A stretch of 64,000 nucleotides of DNA from the NCBI RefSeq assembly GCF_009208565.1, contig NZ_WFLK01000006.1, positions 1 to 64,000 on the forward strand, in the 5' to 3' direction. A program made the translations under genes and the position numbers. The notes beneath the pieces are model-generated. The model was not told the origin of the DNA. It worked only from the letters and a program-made list of their open reading frames with translations, and made no database searches. Shown piece by piece: positions 25,873 to 35,064 of the stretch (its first letter is position 1; the number at the start of each line of letters is the position of its first letter). This DNA is from Janthinobacterium aquaticum (GTDB lineage Bacteria; Pseudomonadota; Gammaproteobacteria; Burkholderiales; Burkholderiaceae_D).

Positions 25873-26578
25873 CCGGTATCCTGGTATCGTCGCGCAAGAT
25901 CGCCACATGGCTGTCGCGCGTGGCCTGCTCGATGCGGCAGATGCCGTCGATATTGAGCAGATAGGAGCGGTGTACGCGCAGGAACTTGGCCGGGTCGAGC
26001 AGGCTTTCCAGCTCGGCCAGGCGCTGTGCTTTGAGGTACGACTTGCCGCTTGACCGGATGCTGACGTAATCGTCCTGGGCCTCGATATAGTCGATCGCGC
26101 TGCTGGCGATCACATGCACCCTGGCGCCGTCGCGTATCAGCACGCGGTGCACCGGTGCAGCGCGCGCCGCGGCCTCGCGCGCAACAGCATCGACGGCCTG
26201 TGCCGGGCTGCCTTGCTGCGTGCGCGCGTGCGCCAACGCCTGCGCCAGGCGCTGTTCGCTGTACGGTTTCAACAGGTAGTCGAGCGCATGGCAGTCAAAC
26301 GCCTTGAGCGCGTACTGGTCATAGGCGGTCACAAAGATAAAGCGCGTGGCGGCCGCCTGTGCGCCGATCAGCTCGACAACTTCAAAGCCATCGAGGCGTG
26401 GCATCTGTATGTCGAGAAACACCAGATCGGGCGCCAGTTCGCTGATGGCCTTGACGGCCTCGAAGCCGTTGGCGCACTCGGCAACGATCTCGATATCGTC
26501 ATGGCGCGCCAGGAATTCGCGCAGCACCATGCGTGCCAGCGCTTCATCATCCACGATCACTGCCCGCATTGTTGTCAT
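25829..26578 (-). CDS. LytR/AlgR family response regulator (LytTR DNA-binding)
   Basis: 249 residues. The receiver domain begins MRAVIVDDEALARMVL, with phospho-acceptor Asp in LVFLDIQMPRLDGFEV (about residue 57), and the Lys in YLLKPYSEQRL. The C-terminal LytTR domain (about 145-249) has the typical VHVIASSAIDYIEAQDDYV and FLRVHRSYLLN. It is the partner of the kinase directly upstream, whose stop overlaps this ATG. Confidence 0.93.
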   Translation of the reverse strand: MTTMRAVIVDDEALARMVLREFLARHDDIEIVAECANGFEAVKAISELAPDLVFLDIQMPRLDGFEVVELIGAQAAATRFIFVTAYDQYALKAFDCHALDYLLKPYSEQRLAQALAHARTQQGSPAQAVDAVAREAAARAAPVHRVLIRDGARVHVIASSAIDYIEAQDDYVSIRSSGKSYLKAQRLAELESLLDPAKFLRVHRSYLLNIDGICRIEQATRDSHVAILRDDTRIPVSKAGYQKLRLLVG

Positions 26579-27651
26579 CCCTGCTCCGTCTGGCCGGTCT
26601 GTGCCGGCATGGAAATACTGACTTCAAAATGGTCCGTTTCGCGCAGCCAGTGAACGCTCGCTTCATGGCCGTAGGCGCTGGCCAGACGCTGGCGCACATT
26701 GTCGAGCCCCATGCCATTGCCACGCTGTTCGGGCTGCCCGATTTCCAGCAGATTGTGCAACGTGATCTGCAGCAAACTGCCTGCGCGCCCGATGCGCAAC
26801 GTGATGCAGCCTCCGTCAAGCATGCCGCACACGCCATGCTTGACGGCGTTTTCCACCAGCGGCTGGATCAGCATCGGCGGCAGCAGGCAGTCCAGCGCTG
26901 CGGCATCGATGTCTTCTTCCACCTGCAGCCGCTCGCCAAAGCGCACCTGTTCGATCGCCAGGAAGTGCCGGATCAGCTGCAGCTCCTGGCCAACCGTGAT
27001 GTGGCGATGCGCATCGAGCCCCAGGCTGAGGCGGAAAAAGCTGGCCAGCTGCACCGTCATCTCGCGTGCACCGGCCGGGTTGACGGTGGTCAGGGCGCTG
27101 ATGGAATTCAAGCTGTTAAACAGGAAATGCGGGTCGATCTGCGTGCGCAGCATGCGCAACTGGGCTTGCTGCGCCATCAATTGCGCCTGCAGCTCGCGCT
27201 GCTCGGCCGTCCTGGCGCGCACAAATTCATGCAGCAGATAGTGCACCGCCACGGCCAGGCAGTAAAGCAGGACGCCAAGGCAAAAAAACGCTGCCAGCAC
27301 GGTCTGGCTCAGCGGCAAGCCGAGGCACGGCACATCGAACAGCAGGCTGACGCTATTGGAAAACTGCAGAAACGTTGCCCACAACAGGCCGGCAAACAGC
27401 GCGGCCACCGTCATGACGCCGATAATCGTCAAGGGCGGGCGCCCATGCAGCGGATAGGCGCGGCACAGGTAAAACGCGGAAAAGCCGGTACCGATGGCAT
27501 ACACCAGCGTGGCCGGCAGCACCAGCAGCACGGCGTTGAGCAACGGCACTTGCGTCATGATGGCCAGCGCCAGGGCAAAAACCAGCCCCAGCGCCAGGCA
27601 CACCAGCAGCATCACGACCGCCCCGCGCCGCTTGGGCAAGGACACGCTCAT
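26575..27651 (-). CDS. LytS/YehU-type sensor histidine kinase
   Basis: 358 residues. Four predicted membrane helices lie within the first 140 residues. The His_kinase motif follows, RTQIDPHFLFNSLNSISALT, with the phospho-accepting His near residue 181, then a HATPase with LIQPLVENAVKHG and GNGMGLDNVRQRL. The kinase overlaps the response regulator by four bases and follows the LiaF-like gene by three, so all four genes form one operon. The stimulus is unknown, though such systems often sense envelope state or small metabolites. Confidence 0.92.
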   Translation of the reverse strand: MSVSLPKRRGAVVMLLVCLALGLVFALALAIMTQVPLLNAVLLVLPATLVYAIGTGFSAFYLCRAYPLHGRPPLTIIGVMTVAALFAGLLWATFLQFSNSVSLLFDVPCLGLPLSQTVLAAFFCLGVLLYCLAVAVHYLLHEFVRARTAEQRELQAQLMAQQAQLRMLRTQIDPHFLFNSLNSISALTTVNPAGAREMTVQLASFFRLSLGLDAHRHITVGQELQLIRHFLAIEQVRFGERLQVEEDIDAAALDCLLPPMLIQPLVENAVKHGVCGMLDGGCITLRIGRAGSLLQITLHNLLEIGQPEQRGNGMGLDNVRQRLASAYGHEASVHWLRETDHFEVSISMPAQTGQTEQG

Positions 27652-27654
27652 GAC

Positions 27655-28488
27655 TTAGTTGCGAATTTCCAGGCCACCCATAATGGCGTAGCCGCTCACA
27701 TACAGGCGCTTGTTCTGGTTGGGCGGCACGATGGTTTTCTCCTCGAAGCCGCCGAGAATAGGCGTGCCCTGCAGGACCACGCTCCAGTCCGGCGGCACCT
27801 TGATGGTAATGCCGCCGCACAGTGCAAACACATTGAGCACCGCTTCGCCTTCGATCGAGGCCTGGCGCAGATCGATTTCGCAGCCGGCCAGCACGGCGTT
27901 GATATCGCCGCCCCTGAACCGCTGCGACGACACGCGCCGCACATAGCCGCCCAGGATGGCGCTCACTTCGATAATGCTGTCGTCGTCCGCCGCAGCGCCC
28001 TTCCCTGCCGGCGCCGGCTCCTTGTCGAGCGAAACGGCACCGTTGCGCGGTGTGCCGAATGGGTCGGATGGGTCGGACGGCGGTACGAATGCTGAGTGCG
28101 GTGGCGGCTGGGGTGGCTCGGCGCGCGGTTGGCCGGCGTCGCGGCGATGTCGATTGTTGCCCAGCGACTTGGCCACCACAGCCGCACCGGCAGCGATAAT
28201 CAACAAGGGCCACAACATGTCCCAGCTGACGTAAAACAGCCCGATGTGCTTGAGACTGGAAACCAGACCCAGCAGCAGGATCACGCCGCCGATCACATGG
28301 CCACGCGTGGTGCGGCTTTGCGACAGTTTCAAGAGGCCAACGACGATCAGGATAGTGGGCCAGAAACGGATGTTGTAGCGGACGTTGATAAAACCCAGGT
28401 TATCGAGCAGGAACAGCAAGCCCAGGCCGATCACGATCACGCCCAGCAAAATTTGCGTCGATGAATGTGGCTGCGGCTTATTTTTCAT
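27655..28488 (-). CDS. LiaF-like membrane protein (DUF5668 plus C-terminal LiaF domain)
   Basis: 277 residues from ATG 28488, chosen for the GGGAG eight bases upstream. The N-terminal half has four hydrophobic helices (ILLGVIVIGLGLLFLLDNLG is a DUF5668/LiaI-LiaF signature). A Pro-rich linker with PPQPPPHS and PSDPSDPFG follows. The C-terminus is the beta-rich LiaF domain (SAILGGYVRRV...GDINAVLAGCEIDLRQASI...FALCGGITIKVPPDW). LiaF proteins act as negative partners of cell-envelope stress kinases in Firmicutes; here the neighbour is a LytS kinase instead. Confidence 0.82.
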   Translation of the reverse strand: MKNKPQPHSSTQILLGVIVIGLGLLFLLDNLGFINVRYNIRFWPTILIVVGLLKLSQSRTTRGHVIGGVILLLGLVSSLKHIGLFYVSWDMLWPLLIIAAGAAVVAKSLGNNRHRRDAGQPRAEPPQPPPHSAFVPPSDPSDPFGTPRNGAVSLDKEPAPAGKGAAADDDSIIEVSAILGGYVRRVSSQRFRGGDINAVLAGCEIDLRQASIEGEAVLNVFALCGGITIKVPPDWSVVLQGTPILGGFEEKTIVPPNQNKRLYVSGYAIMGGLEIRN

Positions 28489-28861
28489 GTTCGGACTCCC
28501 GATAAGCAATAAAGTGTTTGTTCAGCAGCGGTTCGAGCACCAGTCCCACGCCCCAGGCAATAAGCAGCGCCGGCCAGCTGTTATAAAAATGCATGCCCCA
28601 CAGCTCTTCATACGACACATACCACCAGGCAGCAAAGAAGATCAGCCAAAGGCCGCTCAATATCTGTTTGGCCGATACCGGATAGAGCAGCTTGTTGACG
28701 CCGAAAGCGGCCAGAATAATCGGCCAGTAGTGCCACATCGCATAGTAGTCGTGCAACACGATAATATCGAGCCGGTCAAGCAGAATGGCGGCGCCGACAA
28801 CGATCAACAGCAGCCCCCACAGCAACTGATGGCGGCGGTGATACGCATGGTCAGGTTTCAT
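28478..28861 (-). CDS. Small LiaI/DUF5668-like membrane protein
   Basis: 127 residues with four hydrophobic segments and no soluble domain. LLWGLLLIVVGAAILLDRLDI and WHYWPIILAAFGVNKLL repeat the pattern of the N-terminal half of the next gene, so the two look like paralogues. It overlaps that gene by 11 bp. ATG 28861 (MKPDHAYHRR) is the likely start; upstream codons lack coding character. First gene of the lytSR operon. Confidence 0.75.
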   Translation of the reverse strand: MKPDHAYHRRHQLLWGLLLIVVGAAILLDRLDIIVLHDYYAMWHYWPIILAAFGVNKLLYPVSAKQILSGLWLIFFAAWWYVSYEELWGMHFYNSWPALLIAWGVGLVLEPLLNKHFIAYRESEHEK

Positions 28862-28979
28862 GATGGTTCCGTGAGTGTTGATGCTGCTAACGATACCCGG
28901 CTTTGCGCCAGCGGCAAACCGGCATTCGGCGAAAGGCGGAAAAGAGGCGGTGAATGGCGCAAACAATAGCGCCAGAATG

Positions 28980-29002
28980 AAAAAAGCCGGCGATGCCGGC
29001 TT
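28980..29002 (-). terminator. Rho-independent terminator (minus strand)
   Basis: Read on the minus strand, AAGCCGGC-ATC-GCCGGCTT is followed by four more T. It lies downstream of the epimerase-like gene and the intergenic repeat, and upstream of the LiaI-like gene, so it separates those two minus-strand units. Confidence 0.75.
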
Positions 29003-29043
29003 GGGAGAATATTGCGTTAGCGTGTTGGGCGTCGTATTGTATT

Positions 29044-29141
29044 GTAGGTCGGATTAGCCGGAACGGCGTAATCCGACAATACCGCAGACGCAGACGTTAA
29101 CAATGTTGTCGGATTACGGCCTGCGGCCTAATCCGACCTAC
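29044..29141. repeat. Palindromic intergenic repeat, full two-arm copy
   Basis: Two inverted arms (GTAGGTCGGATTA...TAATCCGACAAT and TTGTCGGATTACGG...CTAATCCGACCTAC) flank a spacer. It occupies most of the informative part of the 472-bp gap between the LiaI-like and epimerase-like genes; 29142-29333 shows nothing recognisable. Confidence 0.85.
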
Positions 29142-29333
29142 GCCTGCCCTACGCCTGCCAATCGGCAGATGTATGACGAATTCTGGTGCCGATCCTTGAG
29201 GCGACCGGCTCACCTGCTGGAAGATCGAACATGCCGTCTACTACACAGCAGTGCGCCTCAACCAAGCAGAGCCATCATACGCCAGTTTGCCGCGCTGCTC
29301 CGTTCGCTTGCGCACATAAGATCCAATAAAGGA

Positions 29334-30230
29334 TCAGCGATCGAGCATATCGCGGCTGATCCACTCGATCACCGACGGGCCTTGCGGCTGCCAGCCGAGC
29401 AGTTTGCGGGCGCGCTCACCGCGCACGCGGCTGTTCGAACCCAGGCCATAGGACGCCATCTCGTAGCCCCACTCGGCGATTGCTTCAGGCAGCGGCCAGT
29501 CTTGCGCCGGGCCCAACTGCAGTGCCTCGGCGATGGCCGCCGTCATGTCGCGGAATGCCGCTTCGCCCGACTCGACAAAGTAGAACGTGCCGGCTGGCGA
29601 CTTTTCCAGTGCCAGCAGGTACAGGCTGACCACGTCGTCGATATGCACGTTCGACCAGATATTGCGCCCTGGCCCCACGTGGCGCACGATGCCGCTCTTG
29701 CGCGCCTGTTTCAGCAGACGCGGCAGTTGCACGCTGTCGCGCGGCAAGGCGCCGTGGCCATAGATCAGGGTATTGCACAGCACACTTGCGCGCACGCCCT
29801 GCTGCGCGCTGGCCAGCACCAGATTGTCGATGGCGACACGGGCCACCTTGTCTTCGGTCGGCTCAGGCAGCGCGTCTTCGAAATACACCTGGTCGGTGCC
29901 CTCGCCGCCCGAGGCGTCGCCGACGATGGACGAGCCGCTGGTATGCAGGTACGGCTTGTTGCTGCCAGCCAGCGCTTCGATAATGGCCTCGACGGCGCCA
30001 CGGTGGTCGCTGCTGGCGGCATTGATGACGGCGTCGGCCGCGCGCGCCTGTTCGATAATCAGTTCGCGGTCATCGAGTGAACCCACCACGCCAGATACAC
30101 CGATGCTGGCCAGTTCGGCCACCTGCTCCGGTTTGCGCACCAGGCCGGTGACCTGATGGCCGGCGCGCACCAGGCCTGCCGCAATCGAACTGCCGATAAA
30201 TCCTGCTGCACCTGTCAGAAATACTTTCAT
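29334..30230 (-). CDS. NAD(P)-dependent epimerase/dehydratase-like SDR
   Basis: 298 residues of the extended SDR type. The dinucleotide site is TGAAGFIGSSIAAGLVRAGH at the N-terminus, with a following LVRKPEQ suggesting NADP preference. LHTSGSSIVGDASGG occupies the catalytic Ser region, but the usual YxxxK is not obvious: the segment DKVARVAIDNLVL has no Tyr at the expected place. It may therefore be a sugar epimerase relative or an isoflavone-reductase-like protein. The gene stands alone. Confidence 0.75.
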   Translation of the reverse strand: MKVFLTGAAGFIGSSIAAGLVRAGHQVTGLVRKPEQVAELASIGVSGVVGSLDDRELIIEQARAADAVINAASSDHRGAVEAIIEALAGSNKPYLHTSGSSIVGDASGGEGTDQVYFEDALPEPTEDKVARVAIDNLVLASAQQGVRASVLCNTLIYGHGALPRDSVQLPRLLKQARKSGIVRHVGPGRNIWSNVHIDDVVSLYLLALEKSPAGTFYFVESGEAAFRDMTAAIAEALQLGPAQDWPLPEAIAEWGYEMASYGLGSNSRVRGERARKLLGWQPQGPSVIEWISRDMLDR

Positions 30231-30354
30231 GGCCTGCTCCTTTGCTGTTCGTTGAAATCAGCAGAACAGTATGGCGCAAATGCGTTATCGCAAAAAGAGC
30301 GCGTGCGGCAAAAGATTTGTGCTTGCACAGCAACAGTAGCAGGCTTGGCCTCCG

Positions 30355-32292
30355 CTACCCCAATGCTGCTTGCAGCGCAGCAATATAACGGCTTTGATAG
30401 GCAGGGTTCTCGGGCATCAGCAGCGTCAGGCGCTCGCGTGCGCGGGTAGCGGCCACATAGAAACGGTTTTCCTCTTCCAGCGCATCGCTCTGGCTGCGCG
30501 GAAATTCATCGATGGCCAGGTAAGGCAGGATCACGTGCTGGTATTCCAGCCCCTTGATCTGGTCGATGCAGGCGATCACCAGTTTGGCCTTGCCGCTGGT
30601 AACGGAGACCGCCTCCTCCATCTCGCCCAGCCAGCCGGAAAATTCGTCGAGCGTCACCTGCGCTTCGCTGCAAACGGCAATAAAGCCATGCAGCGCGCGC
30701 GCCACTACCCGCGCCTGGGCCGGGTCGACATGGATGCGGCGCGCCGTCTGCTCCAGCCCCAGCAGGACGAAGATATGCTGCAAGGCCGGCCCGGCCGGCG
30801 CCGTGGCCGGCAGGCCACGCAGATAATCGACGGCAGCCTGCGTCAGCGCAGCCCGGTCGCGGTTGCTGGACCTGGCCAGCTGATTGCTGAGAAAACCTTC
30901 CAGCAGATCGGGATAATTGGCAACATCGGCCTTGGCCTGCTGCAGCTCGCTTTGGGTAAACGGAATTTCTGCAAACGCCACCAGCGCTTCGAGAATTTCG
31001 CCGCGACGCGGGCCAGCAGGAATGGCATGCAAATCCTTGCGCGCCATGGCCACCATGCCACGCAGCATCAGCACTTCCTGGCTCAACAGATAGCTGTTCA
31101 TGTCCACCAGACCATATGCGATGCCGCTCTGGAACAGCGCCGTTTCCACACGGATGGCCTGGTCGCGGTCACGCAGCAGGATCGCCGTGCCGCCACTGCC
31201 TGCGGCGCCGGCGTCTTCCAATGCAGCAATCAGTTGCGCGCTGCACGCCTGCGGCTGGGCATGATCGTAGGGCAGCAATTCGATCACGGTGGCGCGCGTC
31301 AGCGCCGAGACACTGGGCTTGTTCTTGAGCACGCCAACGGCGCGCGCCAGCTGCGGGCCATAGCGGTAGGACGCAGTCAGCGGCAATCGCTGCAAGGCGG
31401 GAAACTCCTGCTCGAAGCGCTGGCGCAAAAAGCGGTGATCGGCGCCCGACCAGGTGTAGATGACCTGGTCCTTGTCGCCGGCGCCGCAGAAAAACGCATT
31501 GCCGCGACGAATCAGCATGGTCAGCAGGCGAAACGACGCTTCGTTCAGGTCGTGCAGCTCGTCGGCCACGATAATCTGATACGCCGGCAGCAGCTGGCGC
31601 AAGGGCTCGTCGTCGGCCAGCAGGCGTACCAGATCGTAGGTGGCGTCGAACGGGCCGCGAAACTGGATCTCGCCAGCCTCGGCGCCGCGCAGCGACTCGT
31701 ATTCACGCAGCCACAGGTAATGCGTGCGCGACATGCCCAACAGCTCCAGGTTGTCGTCAAGGCTGTTGCTGTCCATCTCCGGACGCGCGAAGTCCAGCCG
31801 CGCCTTGGTGCGCAGCTGCAGCTTGAGAAACTCGGCCATCGCCGCGTTGGTGGTATTGATTTCCAGTACATGGCGGTGGCCATATTTGTCGGCCGTGATC
31901 TCGAGCGCCTCGCGCACCATCGGCAGCAAGGCCTCGTTGTTGCGCAGCGCGGCGACCGGCGCGTGCTCGAACTGCAGCAGCGCCTTGCCGGCAAAGCTGT
32001 CAAAGGTATCGATGGTCAGGCGCTTGACCACGCCCAGCGGCACGCCGATATCGAGCAGCCGCTGGCGCAGCGCCACGCGCGCCGCCTCCGTAAAGACCAG
32101 TGCCAGCATGCGCTCGGGCGGCCGGCCGCGGTGCAGCGCCTCGGCCAGGCGCAGTGCCAGCGTGGTGGTCTTGGCCGCGCCCGCATTGGCGTCGATCACA
32201 ATGATTTTCTTTTGCGCCGTCTGGATCGCCAGCTGTTCCTGCGTTGGCGTAATGCGCTTGGGCGTAAATTGTGCTGCGTTGTCGTGGTTCAA
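30355..32292 (-). CDS. UvrD/Rep-like superfamily I helicase with variant motifs
   Basis: 645 residues. An N-terminal Q-motif region (TPTQEQLAIQ) precedes a Walker A of ANAGAAKTTT, in which the usual Gly before Lys is Ala. Motif II is VADELHDLNE instead of the usual DEFQD, motif III is GAGDKDQVIYTWSGAD, and motif VI is RFYVAATRARERL. The order and spacing fit a DNA helicase or translocase. The start appears to be TTG 32292: a stop is in frame four codons upstream and no ATG occurs before residue 72. It begins 22 bp after the SenA-like gene and may share its transcript. Confidence 0.82.
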   Translation of the reverse strand: MNHDNAAQFTPKRITPTQEQLAIQTAQKKIIVIDANAGAAKTTTLALRLAEALHRGRPPERMLALVFTEAARVALRQRLLDIGVPLGVVKRLTIDTFDSFAGKALLQFEHAPVAALRNNEALLPMVREALEITADKYGHRHVLEINTTNAAMAEFLKLQLRTKARLDFARPEMDSNSLDDNLELLGMSRTHYLWLREYESLRGAEAGEIQFRGPFDATYDLVRLLADDEPLRQLLPAYQIIVADELHDLNEASFRLLTMLIRRGNAFFCGAGDKDQVIYTWSGADHRFLRQRFEQEFPALQRLPLTASYRYGPQLARAVGVLKNKPSVSALTRATVIELLPYDHAQPQACSAQLIAALEDAGAAGSGGTAILLRDRDQAIRVETALFQSGIAYGLVDMNSYLLSQEVLMLRGMVAMARKDLHAIPAGPRRGEILEALVAFAEIPFTQSELQQAKADVANYPDLLEGFLSNQLARSSNRDRAALTQAAVDYLRGLPATAPAGPALQHIFVLLGLEQTARRIHVDPAQARVVARALHGFIAVCSEAQVTLDEFSGWLGEMEEAVSVTSGKAKLVIACIDQIKGLEYQHVILPYLAIDEFPRSQSDALEEENRFYVAATRARERLTLLMPENPAYQSRYIAALQAALG

Positions 32293-32314
32293 AATCGGCT
32301 ATCTGAAAAAGTCA

Positions 32315-33508
32315 TTACCAGGCGCAGGTGCGCAGGCCGGCAAAGCCGTCGCAGCGCTGCGGCGCCTGAAAACCGCGCATGCGTGGCGAAACCAGGCGCA
32401 GCGAGGTGGCAAACGAGGCGCCGCGCAGCACCTGGGCCTCGAGGAAATGCGGCGTGGAATAGCCGCGCCAGGCGCCTGCTTCGAAACCGGGATACGGCTC
32501 GAACGGCGTGGCCGTCCACTCCCACACCTGGCCCCACTGAAACAGCGGATGGCCGGACAGCGCAGCATACTCCCATTCCGACTCGGTTGCCAGGCGCCGC
32601 CCGATCCAGGCGCAATAGGCCTGCGCCTCGTACAGGTTCAGATGGCGCACCGCCTCCTGCGGCGCCAACGTGACGACCTGGCCAAAACGCTGGCTGCGCC
32701 ACTGCGCGCCGTCGCGCTGCCAATACAGCGGCGAAGAGCGTTCCTGCTGCATCAGCCAGGCGCTGCCGGCGCCGCTCCAGAATTGCCGGTTCTGATAGCC
32801 GCCATCGTCGACGAAGTCGGCGAACTGGGCGTTGCTGACTGGCGTGCTGTCGATGGCAAACGGCGCCACGTAGCAGGCGTAAGGCGGGGTTTCGTTGTCG
32901 AATACAAAGCCGGTCTGGCGCGGCGAGCCCTGCTGCAAGGTGCCGCCAGGAAAAGCAATCTGGCCGCCGCCACCTGGCGCGTGACCGGTGGGCATGGAAG
33001 GCGGCGCTGCCAGACCCAGCCATTGCAAGCCGGCCAGCATCTGTTCGCGGCACAGGTCTTCATGCGCCAGCGCCAGCCGGTAGGGCAACAGCGCGCTGTC
33101 GATATTGGCTTCGCGCGAGAGCTTGTCGAGCACCCGGTCCAGCACTTCGTGGCAATACATCTTGACGGCGCCCACGCTGGGCAGGTCCAGGCTCCAGCGC
33201 GCGCGATGCGGCACCAGGCTGGCATCGAACAGGTCGTCGCCACGCGTAAGCAGGCCGTTATAAACAGCGTCGGCCGGATGGCTGCTGGGCGCCTCACGCA
33301 GAATAAACCACTCGGCAAACCAGGCGATATTGCCGAGCTGCCAGAGCGGCGGCGTCAGCTCGATCTGCCGTGGCACGCGCGCCACCACGTCGTAGCCGGC
33401 GGCGGCATAACAGTCAAACAGGGCCAGTGTGGTCTGGCGCGCGGCCAGCAGCGATTGCGCCAGTTGCTGCGCGCCGGCTTGGCGAAGAGAAGCGTTGATC
33501 AAAGTCAT
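32315..33508 (-). CDS. SenA/EgtB-like DinB-FGE sulfatase protein with altered iron site
   Basis: 397 residues. A DinB-like helical domain (about 1-165) is followed by an FGE/SUMF1 domain (about 180-397) with PPYACYVAPFAIDSTPVSNAQF cut into family blocks, LATESEWEYAA, GQVWEWTATPFEPYPGF and a terminal FAGLRTCAW. That C-terminus is closest, from memory, to selenoneine synthase SenA. In EgtB/SenA enzymes iron is held by one His near residue 60 and by HX3HXE. Here they read LGN(60)IAWF and H(149)EDLC(153)RE, so two of three His are replaced by Asn and Cys. Catalysis of C-S or C-Se bond formation is therefore doubtful. No senB or selD lies nearby. Confidence 0.72.
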   Translation of the reverse strand: MTLINASLRQAGAQQLAQSLLAARQTTLALFDCYAAAGYDVVARVPRQIELTPPLWQLGNIAWFAEWFILREAPSSHPADAVYNGLLTRGDDLFDASLVPHRARWSLDLPSVGAVKMYCHEVLDRVLDKLSREANIDSALLPYRLALAHEDLCREQMLAGLQWLGLAAPPSMPTGHAPGGGGQIAFPGGTLQQGSPRQTGFVFDNETPPYACYVAPFAIDSTPVSNAQFADFVDDGGYQNRQFWSGAGSAWLMQQERSSPLYWQRDGAQWRSQRFGQVVTLAPQEAVRHLNLYEAQAYCAWIGRRLATESEWEYAALSGHPLFQWGQVWEWTATPFEPYPGFEAGAWRGYSTPHFLEAQVLRGASFATSLRLVSPRMRGFQAPQRCDGFAGLRTCAW

Positions 33509-33662
33509 GGGCGGATTGTAACGACTTTTGCCAACTTTGCACTAATTTCTAAAGGGACGAGAAATACCGTCCCCCGCTGCCCCGCGCTGCCCTAATTCAA
33601 GCCCAAGTTGCCAGAACAGGCGTCCCGGGCCAAGCGAGCCTGAAAAATGTCGAGGGCAAGGC

Positions 33663-33699
33663 GTAGGTCGGGTTAGCCCGCAGGGCGTAACCCGACAAC
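33663..33699. repeat. Palindromic intergenic repeat, single arm, CCCGAC variant
   Basis: One arm only: GTAGGTCGGGTTA...TAACCCGACAAC. The A-T pair of the usual TCGGATTA/TAATCCGA stem is changed to G-C on both sides, a compensatory pair. It lies between phoR and the SenA-like gene. Confidence 0.8.
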
Positions 33700-33736
33700 A
33701 CCACTCCGGCCCGCTTTTACGTTTTTACGCTCTTCA

Positions 33737-35053
33737 CTATTTAATCGCCAGCTCACCAGCCACCGGCGTGGTCACCGACTTGGGCATGCTGACGATAAAG
33801 CTGCTGCCCTGCTCGGCCACCGACTGGATCGCCAGCGTGCCGCCATGGCGCAGCAGCACATGCTTGACAATCGCCAGGCCCAGTCCCGTACCCTGGGTTT
33901 CGCGCGAGCGGCTCTTGTCGACGCGGTAAAAACGCTCGGTCAGGCGCGACAGATGCTCTTCGCTGATGCCGATGCCGGTATCTTGTGCCACGAACTGCGG
34001 CCCGTTGACGCCGTCCTGCCAGCGCAACGTGATCTTGCCGCCGGCGGGCGTGTAGCGCACCGCATTCGAGGCCAGGTTGCCGAAAGCGCTGTACAGCTCA
34101 TCGTAGCTGCCCAGCACGTTGGGGCCGTCGCACTCCATCACGATCTCGTGCTTGCCGCCGGACAGCGCCCTGGCGTCGCGCGCCACCTGGTTCATGAGTT
34201 TTTTGATATCGACCGGTTCGGGCCGCAGCGGATAGTCGACCGACTCCAGCCGCGACAACGTCAGCATATCCTCGATCAGGTGCTGCATGCGGTGGCCCTG
34301 CTCGGTCATCAGCTTGATATGGGCGCAGCGCGTGGCCGTATCGAGATCGAGTTCGGTCGAAGCGATCTCAAGGAAACCCACGATCACCGTCAGCGGCGTG
34401 CGCAATTCATGCGAGGCGTTGGCAATAAAGTCGCGCCGCATGCGCTCGATGCGCTCGGTTTCCGTCACGTCGTGGGTGACCAGGATCTGGCGGCGGTTTT
34501 CAAACGGGATGATCTGCACGATCAGCTTGCGGTTGCGAAACGTGATCGTCAACGGCTGCTCGTAGCGGCCGAGGATAATGTAATCCATAAACTCGGGGCT
34601 GCGGATCAGGTTGGTGACGCGCATGCCGCGGTCGCGCTCCTGGGTCAGGCCCAGGTGCTTCTCGGCAGCCGGGTTGCACCATTCGAGAAACAGCACGTCG
34701 TCCATAATGACCACGCCGTCCGGCAACAGGTGCATGGCCTGGCGAAAGCGCGCCAGCCACTCGGTCAGTTCGGCCTGGTTTTTTTCATCATCGCGACGCA
34801 TGCGGTACAGGCGCGCGAAAATGCTGGTCCAGGCGCCCCAGCCGTCGGGCAGCTTGCCGCTCTGCGGATTGTCGAGCCAGTTACTGAGCTGGAACAGATA
34901 CGACAGCTGCACGAACACCATCATGGCTGTCAGCACAAAAGCAATCCCCAGCGCATAGGTGGCGCCGAACAGATACCAGACCACACCGACGCCCAGCAGC
35001 GCCAGCACCATGCGCAGCGCGGCTGGCACCCAGAACAGCAATTTCGGATTCAT
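33737..35053 (-). CDS. phoR: Phosphate regulon sensor histidine kinase PhoR
   Basis: 438 residues from ATG 35053. Two adjoining membrane helices (about 5-50) lead into a PAS domain (MHLLPDGVVIMDDVLFLEWCNPAAEKH). The dimerisation domain has the phospho-accepting His in FIANASHELRTPLTVIVGF, and the HATPase has NLASNAVRYTPAGG, DTGIGI and GTGLGLAIVKHVL. PhoR phosphorylates PhoB when phosphate is scarce. It ends the pst-pho operon, 11 bp after phoB. Confidence 0.96.
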   Translation of the reverse strand: MNPKLLFWVPAALRMVLALLGVGVVWYLFGATYALGIAFVLTAMMVFVQLSYLFQLSNWLDNPQSGKLPDGWGAWTSIFARLYRMRRDDEKNQAELTEWLARFRQAMHLLPDGVVIMDDVLFLEWCNPAAEKHLGLTQERDRGMRVTNLIRSPEFMDYIILGRYEQPLTITFRNRKLIVQIIPFENRRQILVTHDVTETERIERMRRDFIANASHELRTPLTVIVGFLEIASTELDLDTATRCAHIKLMTEQGHRMQHLIEDMLTLSRLESVDYPLRPEPVDIKKLMNQVARDARALSGGKHEIVMECDGPNVLGSYDELYSAFGNLASNAVRYTPAGGKITLRWQDGVNGPQFVAQDTGIGISEEHLSRLTERFYRVDKSRSRETQGTGLGLAIVKHVLLRHGGTLAIQSVAEQGSSFIVSMPKSVTTPVAGELAIK

Positions 35054-35064
35054 AAACTCGGGCT

